Assembly: GCF_009730915.1 (NCBI RefSeq)
Contig: NC_052488.1
Coordinates: 20,020,305 to 20,084,304 of the forward strand
Length of the DNA: 64,000 bases
Source: Dioscorea cayenensis subsp. rotundata
Lineage: Eukaryota; Streptophyta; Magnoliopsida; Dioscoreales; Dioscoreaceae
Direction of reading: 5' to 3'
The position numbers and the translations under genes are program-made. Of the stretch, positions 57,903 to 64,000 are shown one piece after another. The first letter of the stretch is position 1. Each line of letters begins with the position of its first letter. A model generated the notes under the pieces. It was given only the letters and a program-made list of their open reading frames with translations. It searched no databases and was not told where the DNA came from.

Positions 57903-59678
57903 CTACCAATAATCACCACAAGAACATACACCATTCTTGAAATGGTGGAACCTATTGAGATCTCTAAGAACTATAACTCTATCAAACACCATGGAAATGA
58001 ACTTAGCCATTGAATGGCAATCTCCACAAACTCTAAGATTTTTAACAACTCTAATGGTTGTACCTGGAGTTGTGTTTATGAGCCCAAATGCAATGGCAAG
58101 CTTCTCACTGTGATATCTCAAACTCACTTCCTTTTCATCCTCTTCAAGACCAGCATGAAACACTTTGGATGTATCAGGCACATAACCAACAAGTTTCAGT
58201 TGTTCTACAACTTCATCAACCATTCTATGCACCTCCTCGGAATTTCGGTGTTTACCATCACCGGAGAAGAACTCATGCACTGTGTTTTCGATCTCTATCG
58301 AGCTACATCCCGGCACCTTAACAGCTCCTGTATCTTTCATTAGCTTTCTTATTTTGTTCACATCCTCCCAATGGCCTTTTGTTGCACACATGTTTGATAG
58401 TATCACATAGTCACCTCCATGCGTGTCATCGAGTTCAAGAATTCTATAAAACACTTTTTTCCCGAGATCTACATTTCCATGAGCACCACAAGCAGATAGC
58501 AATGTCCGCCATAGTATCGGTGTGGGTGTGATGGGTGAGTTATCGATGAATTTGTAAGCCTCTTCTAAACGCCCTGCTCGAGCTAGCAGATCGACAATGC
58601 AACCATAATGCTTGATCCCTGGTGTGATGCCGTGGTTTCTCTTCATGCAATGGAAGTATTCAAGGCCTTGCTCTACTAAACCAGCATGACTGCAAGCATA
58701 TAAGACGCCGAGAAATGTAATGTCATCTGGTTTGATACCTTCTCTTCGCATATCCTCGAACAAGGAAATGGAATGAGTGCCGTGCCCGTGAATTGCGTAA
58801 GCAACAATCATGGCAGACCAGGCTTGAGTATCTCTATAGTCCATGTCAGTGAACACCTGCACAGCATCATCTAAGCTCCCGCACTTTGCGTACATGTCTA
58901 TCAATGCAGTGTTCACCTTCACATAGGAACTGAACCCATTTTTCTTCACGTACTCGTGAATCCATCGCCCGAGCTCCAATGCGCCAAGCAGAGCGCAAGA
59001 GGAAAGAACACTAAGCATTGTGACATATGTCGATTCAATGCCATCCGCTTGCAGCTCACGAAACAAAGCCAGAGCTTCACTAGGCCGACTACTCCGAACG
59101 CAAGCTGTGATCATAGAATTATATGAAACAATGCACTTCTGGTCCATTCGGTCAAACAGGTTTCTTGAGGCATTAATGTCACCACACTCTGCATACATGT
59201 TGATGAGAGTTGGCAGCACATAGGCATTTTCAGCATGACCAAGCTTCAAGGCGACAGCATGAGATTGCCGGCCTTGTTTGAGAGCTTTAGAAGTAGAACA
59301 GGCTTTGAGAAGTGAAGGGAATGTGTAGTCATCGGGGAAGAGACCAGATTCAAGCATTCGGGAGAAGAACGAGAAGGATAAGAGTGGTGTGTTTGAACGG
59401 GAATAGGCACGGGACATGGTGTTAAACAGGAGTACACCCGGATGGGGAATTTGGTCGAACAGTTGATGAGCATAGGACAAAGATAAAGGCGTCGGCCGGA
59501 TGGAGATGGCGGTAATGAGCTTCGTGAGCAGCGAGACATCAAGATCGGATTTTATAGTGATGGCATGGATTTGTTGGAATTCTCTGATTGAATTGCATTT
59601 TGGTAGGAGATGGAGAGGAAGGTAACTGTCTGTTGGTTTGGCGGGAAACAAGGGGTTGACAGTTGAAACTGGGTTCAT
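57903..59678 (-). CDS. OTP85: DYW-class PPR protein, OTP85-like RNA-editing factor
   Basis: Intronless, 591 aa, ending CSCGDYW. From the N-terminus: SLA-like HLLPKCNSIREFQQIHAITI (about 22-41), then P, L and S motifs (for example PDDYTFPSLLKACS, VKVNTALIDMYAKCGSLDDA, AWSAMIVAYAIHG, DDITFLGVLYACSHAG), then E/E+ (about 395-490) and DYW with HSEKLAIAFGL and CGDCH (zinc and deaminase HxE, CxxC). The series of motifs, especially RWIHEYVKK, KVPGCSSIEIEN and VHEFFSGDG, closely follows Arabidopsis OTP85, a plastid factor for one ndhD editing site. Orthology is from remembered similarity. A plastid transit peptide is not obvious in the first 30 residues. Confidence 0.88.
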   Translation of the reverse strand: MNPVSTVNPLFPAKPTDSYLPLHLLPKCNSIREFQQIHAITIKSDLDVSLLTKLITAISIRPTPLSLSYAHQLFDQIPHPGVLLFNTMSRAYSRSNTPLLSFSFFSRMLESGLFPDDYTFPSLLKACSTSKALKQGRQSHAVALKLGHAENAYVLPTLINMYAECGDINASRNLFDRMDQKCIVSYNSMITACVRSSRPSEALALFRELQADGIESTYVTMLSVLSSCALLGALELGRWIHEYVKKNGFSSYVKVNTALIDMYAKCGSLDDAVQVFTDMDYRDTQAWSAMIVAYAIHGHGTHSISLFEDMRREGIKPDDITFLGVLYACSHAGLVEQGLEYFHCMKRNHGITPGIKHYGCIVDLLARAGRLEEAYKFIDNSPITPTPILWRTLLSACGAHGNVDLGKKVFYRILELDDTHGGDYVILSNMCATKGHWEDVNKIRKLMKDTGAVKVPGCSSIEIENTVHEFFSGDGKHRNSEEVHRMVDEVVEQLKLVGYVPDTSKVFHAGLEEDEKEVSLRYHSEKLAIAFGLINTTPGTTIRVVKNLRVCGDCHSMAKFISMVFDRVIVLRDLNRFHHFKNGVCSCGDYW

Positions 59679-60319
59679 TGTAACTGAATGTTCTCAAAAG
59701 AGGCCAAAACAGTGCCTTTGTATATAAGTACCTGCAAAAAATAAATAAATAATTAGAAAAAATAGAAATTTTTATTCATAAATTCATATAAAATAAGAGA
59801 AAACAAGACAATGATGGTCATCTAATTAATTTCTTGGCTTGGTTTACACGCTTAGAATGAAAGAAAATAACAGATAAAAAGAAGACTTGATAGCAGACTT
59901 GGTCATAGAAGTGAAGACTTACTCTCTTTATGAACCTCAGGTTCTAACTTAAATTATGAAGCTTTTTTTTTATACACTAAAACATGTTTAGCCGGCTAAG
60001 AATTATTGGTTAAACTAGTAAACAGGAATCTCAGATAAGTGTGAAATGGAAAGTTTTTCTTACTTCAAATTTACGATATATACATCACTAAATCTTGGAT
60101 ATGCTTGCTTAGATTTGGACAGAATGACAGGAGGGAACAAAAAGTCCTCCATTCATACATACAACTCATGACTGTTGGATAAGTTTATAACAACATCAGC
60201 TCTTGCCTCTTGTTACCTTCTTCCTTGCTCAGAGAGAAACAAATTTGAGCTCAAGACAGTGTTTTTAGTCCTCAGAAACATCTTGAGAAGCTGCATGTAA
60301 GCATTCTTAAAGTAAGAGT
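59679..60319. other. Divergent promoter region, PPR and NAC
   Basis: 640 bp separate the two divergent start codons. It holds the 5' regions of both genes; no repeat or motif stands out. Confidence 0.5.
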
Positions 60320-61552
60320 ATGGATGAAAAAATAAATAAAGGGAATGGAGCTGATGAAGTAATGATACCGGGTTTTCGGTTCCATCACACAGATGAGGAA
60401 CTGGTTGAGTTTTACCTGACGATGAAGATTCAGAATAAGCCACTGGCCATAGAGCTCATCAGCCAGCTCGATATTTACAAATATGATCCGTGGGATCTTC
60501 CAAGTAAGCTAATCATCACTTGCACTTCTGCTTGCTGAATTACTGGTATTTAATATTTCTTTCTTCTCATATTGTAAAATACTTGTAACTTTTATTTGAA
60601 TATTTTTCATTCTGTGAAGAGCTGGCACTGATCGGAGAAACAGAATGGTATTTCTACTGCAGAAGACGCCGGAAATACAGAAACAGCGCAAGGCCGAACA
60701 GGGTCACAGATGCCGGATTCTGGAAAGCAACGAGAGGGGACAGGCCAATCTACTCCCCCAACGAAACCAAGTGCATAGGTCTAAAGAAAACACTTGTATT
60801 TTACAAAGGCAGAGCTGCCAAATGTGTTAAAACAGATTGGATGATGCATGAGTTCAGGCTGTCATCGACTTCTGATTCATCTCCACTGAAAAGACCTTCA
60901 GATATACAAATCTCAACCGACGTAAATATCACATGAACCTTAATAAGATGATTAGAAGCCACTTCTGTTTGTTGAAATTATGGTAACTATCATGTCTTTG
61001 CATTAGCAGGATTCTTGGGCAATCTGCAGGATTTTCAAGAAAATCAATTCCTCGGAACAGAGAGGAAAATTGCAACCCTGCATGCCAACCACAACAAAGA
61101 CAGCTAATTCAAACTTCTTCAGCAGTTCAGCTGCCAACACTCCAGTTGGTTTTGAAAGTCTTTTTTGCATAACAGAAGCCAGATGTGAAATTCAATTTGG
61201 CAGCAACATCAACTTGCAATATCAGCCAAAATATCAGATAAAACAAAAACCTTCAGCGCTTCACTTCACTGATAGCATGGTTTGCTCTTCAGTTGATCCA
61301 TCAATAACTTCATCCCAGGCAGTTGATGTTACGTCTGTTCTTCTAGAGATGCCTCCTGAAAAACTTGCAGGTGATAGAACTCTGGCATCCAAAGAATTTG
61401 AAAATAATTCCCAACTGGGGATAAAGTGGAACTGCAGCAGTGGACAAAAAGGTTCATTGATAAGAGAGAATCTTAACACATGCTATCCTAGCAGTGAAGT
61501 GGGTGAAAATTTTGAGGACGATGAGTTCTACTATCGAGTATCAACTCATTGA
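60320..61552 (+). CDS. NAC-domain transcription factor (FEZ-clade-like)
   Basis: Exons 60320-60503, 60620-60921, 61010-61552; phases close to give 342 aa. NAC subdomains: [18 protein letters not shown] (about 17-33), [33 protein letters not shown] and [33 protein letters not shown] and [38 protein letters not shown] and YDPWDLPKLA fit the FEZ/NAC009/NAC094 group (root-cap stem-cell divisions in Arabidopsis). Departures from usual residues: FHHTDEEL for FHPTDEEL, ATRGDRP for [16 protein letters not shown] for AAKGVKTDW. The C-terminal half is Ser/Thr-rich with no known motif. It is convergent with the PPR gene downstream. Confidence 0.9.
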
Positions 61553-62272
61553 TGGATCTCTCCAGTGAGTGGAAACGGAACTTCAATTGGCAATCTCCAC
61601 CTTGCCGCTGTCAAAAGACAACCAGTTACTCTACAAGCAAACACCATAATTGATTAGATTGTACTTGAAGAAAAATCACTCATTTCATTTTCACATCATT
61701 GTAAGTAGTTGATCTTAGGATATTATCCTAAGCAAATTGATTATAACAAAAAGTTTTACTTGAATAAAATTAGGAAAAGAAGCTCAGAGCTTTCAAATAA
61801 TATGAAGTAAAATGAAGAATTCAGGAAGCTGCATTGAAGAAGATGTGCAAGAATGTCCCTCTGGACAGCTATTGAGGCTGAATAAACAAGTTCCACCTGT
61901 AAGCACTAATCATATCCATTGAAAGAGCAGTTATTACTCAAATCAAAATGGTGAAATGAAAATAGTGAACTCACAATTTGCAGAGCACAATGTAAGGAAG
62001 CATAAGTCTTTATTCTCCACATTTTACAACAATCTTACATGATGTTGGTTTTGATAAGCATCACGTCCAACGTGTTTTCCTTATTTCATGAATTAAATTA
62101 ATGTCAGGTACTTGTAAGTTACATTCAAATTCTTCATTTTTACCTGGTGCAGTCATTTTCTTAATTCTTTCAGTATCAATCGACAAAAATGACCAGAATT
62201 GAGGCCATTCTGAAGCATATATCCCATTATAGTTTGGGCAATTAACTAGTGCAAAGAACGGACCTTCAGTTT
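61553..62272. other. Spacer between convergent NAC and PPR genes
   Basis: 3' regions of both genes. An open frame on the minus strand just after the PPR stop (62061-62276) has no resemblance to the rest of the PPR and is not taken as a gene. Confidence 0.5.
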
Positions 62273-64000
62273 TCACACTACACTCCAGCCATATTCCTTC
62301 TTCAGACCAACCCCCTCCATTGAACTTCTGAGCCTAACAACCTCCTCCCAATTTCCCACATCTGCAGACATGTTTGACAAAGAAATATAAGCCCCAGAAT
62401 CAGTAGGCTCCAGTTCAAGAACCTTCTGTGCCGCAACTTTTCCCAGCTCAACATCACCATGTACTCTACAAGCACCAAGCAGTGTGCTCCACACTAATGA
62501 ATCAGGTTTAACAGGCATCTTATGAATAAAATCTACAGCCTCTTTAAGCCTACCAGATCGTCCAAGTAAATCAACAATACAGGCGTAATGGCATAACTCT
62601 GGTTCAATCCCATAATCTCTGCTCATAGATTTAAAATGGAGAAAGCCTTCATCCACCAAGCCATTATGGCTACATGCAGATAAAACGCCAACCATAGCCA
62701 CAGAATCAGGTTTGACGCCATGCTCTTTCATCATGCTAAAGATCTCCAGAGCTTCTAGACCTCTTCCATGTTGAGCATAACCATCCATCATTGCCGTCCA
62801 TGTGATCAAGTCTGGACTTTCTATCTCATCAAACACTTTGCGAGAATCATCAATGCTCCCGCATTTTGAGTACATTGTCACTAGAGCACTACTAACTGAA
62901 AGACAATGAGTAATGCCAGCCCTGATAACACGGGCATGCAATTGTCTGCCCAAACTTTGCTTTGATAAGTTTGCACACAACCCAAGAACTGATGAACATG
63001 TAAAACGGTCCACCTCCCCACCAGCAATCAGCATTCTATTAAAAACCAAGAACGCTTCCTCACTTAAATTATTTGATACATACGCTGAAATCATGGAGGA
63101 CCACAGTACTTGATCCTTGTGCAGTGTCCCATCAAAGATGCTCCTTGCAGAGATTAGAGATTTGCATTTTGCATACATGCTAACAAGAGCACCTCCAATG
63201 AGAGAATCAGGAGCTAGTCCTAAGCGAAGAGCATACGCATGAATTTCCTTTCCCCTTGTCAAGAACTGGGGAAAAGAGGCTGCAGTAAGAACAGAAGACA
63301 AGGTTACATGATCAATTCTTACTTTCTCAAGGATCATTTGCCTGAACAAGAAAAGTGCCTTTTCTGAATGACCATGCTCTGCAAAACCGGCTATCATGGA
63401 GGACCATGCAACTGTGTCTCTTTCAGGCATTTGTAGGAATATCTCATAACTATCATCTATGCTGTCCAATTTAGAGTACACAGTGAAAAGCGCACATCCC
63501 ACCAAAAGATCGGATACTAATCCAGCTTTAACAACATAAGAATGGACCTGTCTTCCCAAGTCTGTAGAATCAATAACGCTTAAAATGCTAGCAATACAAA
63601 ACTTATCTGGATTCAAGCCTTCACGAAACATCTTTTGAAACAGTTCAATTGATTTTGTAAAGCTATTGTTTTGCACAAGACCTGATATCATAGCCGACCA
63701 AGTATTAGGAGATTCCATGACGCCTGCCTCCTTGAACACTTCTTCAGACATCCAAACATCCCCGGTTTTCGCATATGCACTAATCAAAGCATTTTTCACC
63801 ACAAAATCCATAAAAACCCCATTTTTAAGCACCCAACAGTGGATGTGGTGAACCGCATTCACTATTAAAGGTTTACTGCAAGCAGCAAGCACACTTGTTA
63901 TCGTAAAATTGTTCACTTCCACCTTTGCGTGTATCATTTCCTTGAAGAATTGAATTGCATGAAGAGCATCCTCCTTTTGAGAAAACCCTGAAATAATAGC
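62273..64000 (-). CDS. OTP87: E-class PPR protein, OTP87-like, cut by window edge
   Basis: The open frame runs from the window edge (AIISGFSQKEDA at 64000 downwards) to the stop at 62273, 575 codons visible, without introns. It contains repeated P-L-S units (for example PDKFCIASILSVIDSTDLG, VGCALFTVYSKLDSIDDSYE, GGALVSMYAKC, SSALVTMYSKCGSIDDSRKV, PDSVAMVGVLSACSHNGLV) and an E motif (LVWSTLLGACRVHGDVELG to KKEYGWSVV) and then stops, so there is no DYW. This architecture and many words match Arabidopsis OTP87, a mitochondrial editing factor for nad7 and atp1 transcripts. The N-terminus with targeting sequence is outside the window. Functional E-class factors need a DYW partner supplied in trans. 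Confidence 0.87.
   Translation of the reverse strand, partial: AIISGFSQKEDALHAIQFFKEMIHAKVEVNNFTITSVLAACSKPLIVNAVHHIHCWVLKNGVFMDFVVKNALISAYAKTGDVWMSEEVFKEAGVMESPNTWSAMISGLVQNNSFTKSIELFQKMFREGLNPDKFCIASILSVIDSTDLGRQVHSYVVKAGLVSDLLVGCALFTVYSKLDSIDDSYEIFLQMPERDTVAWSSMIAGFAEHGHSEKALFLFRQMILEKVRIDHVTLSSVLTAASFPQFLTRGKEIHAYALRLGLAPDSLIGGALVSMYAKCKSLISARSIFDGTLHKDQVLWSSMISAYVSNNLSEEAFLVFNRMLIAGGEVDRFTCSSVLGLCANLSKQSLGRQLHARVIRAGITHCLSVSSALVTMYSKCGSIDDSRKVFDEIESPDLITWTAMMDGYAQHGRGLEALEIFSMMKEHGVKPDSVAMVGVLSACSHNGLVDEGFLHFKSMSRDYGIEPELCHYACIVDLLGRSGRLKEAVDFIHKMPVKPDSLVWSTLLGACRVHGDVELGKVAAQKVLELEPTDSGAYISLSNMSADVGNWEEVVRLRSSMEGVGLKKEYGWSVV

Noticed and set aside
62061-62276. 71-aa frame abutting the stop of the OTP87-like gene
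   Set aside because: No PPR, E+ or DYW resemblance; OTP87-type proteins end at this stop.
1-64000. CRISPR array, bacterial operon or viral insertion
   Set aside because: No regularly spaced repeats, no prokaryotic genes, and no endogenous viral coding domains were seen; all coding content is plant nuclear or plant retroelement.

Overview
The window is nuclear DNA of a flowering plant. The genes have many GT-AG introns. The families present are plant-specific: CSLA, Dof, R2R3-MYB, NAC, DYW/E-class PPR, AAR3-like and a PSY-like peptide precursor. The intergenic DNA is AT-rich and full of SINEs, MITE-like elements, LINE, LTR and Mutator-like pieces. I suspect a monocot but cannot prove it. A run of exactly 1,000 N (51599-52598) is a scaffold gap, so linkage across it is assumed, not seen.

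Left edge (1-1345): end of a GC-rich transposable element, probably Mutator-like, with a tandem array of a TGTTTAAGAAATGAG-type unit.

Main locus (about 1374-26840): a tandem segmental duplication. Each unit once held CSLA-A (+), CSLA-B (+) and a DCN1-like/AAR3-like gene (-). In unit 1 both CSLA genes are intact and the AAR3-like gene is a wreck. In unit 2 CSLA-A and the AAR3-like gene are intact and CSLA-B is a wreck. The net result is three complete glucomannan synthases and one complete AAR3-like gene. I rebuilt all exons by hand and every splice phase closes: 532, 539 and 532 aa for the CSLAs, 309 aa for AAR3-like.

Middle (27-48 kb): single-copy genes spread through AT-rich DNA. They are a three-exon secreted PSY-like sulfated-peptide precursor (-, 84 aa), a cycling Dof factor (+, 353 aa), an HNH-nuclease-domain protein (-, 199 aa) and a subgroup-21-like R2R3-MYB (-, 224 aa). 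Between them lie five SINE copies (three with visible target-site duplications) and one 800-bp hAT-type non-autonomous element with an 8-bp target-site duplication.

Repeat block (48.1-57.3 kb): a SINE, a 5'-incomplete LINE (RT and zf-RVT) abutting an LTR-type sequence, the gap, and then a GC-rich decayed Mutator-like element carrying a frameshifted Ulp1/C48 protease. Its subterminal repeats and its end resemble those of the element at the left edge.

Right end (57.9-64 kb): an intronless DYW PPR closely resembling OTP85 (-, 591 aa), a FEZ-clade-like NAC gene (+, 342 aa), and the C-terminal part of an E-class PPR resembling OTP87 (-) that runs off the window. If the assignments hold, one is a plastid and the other a mitochondrial RNA-editing factor.
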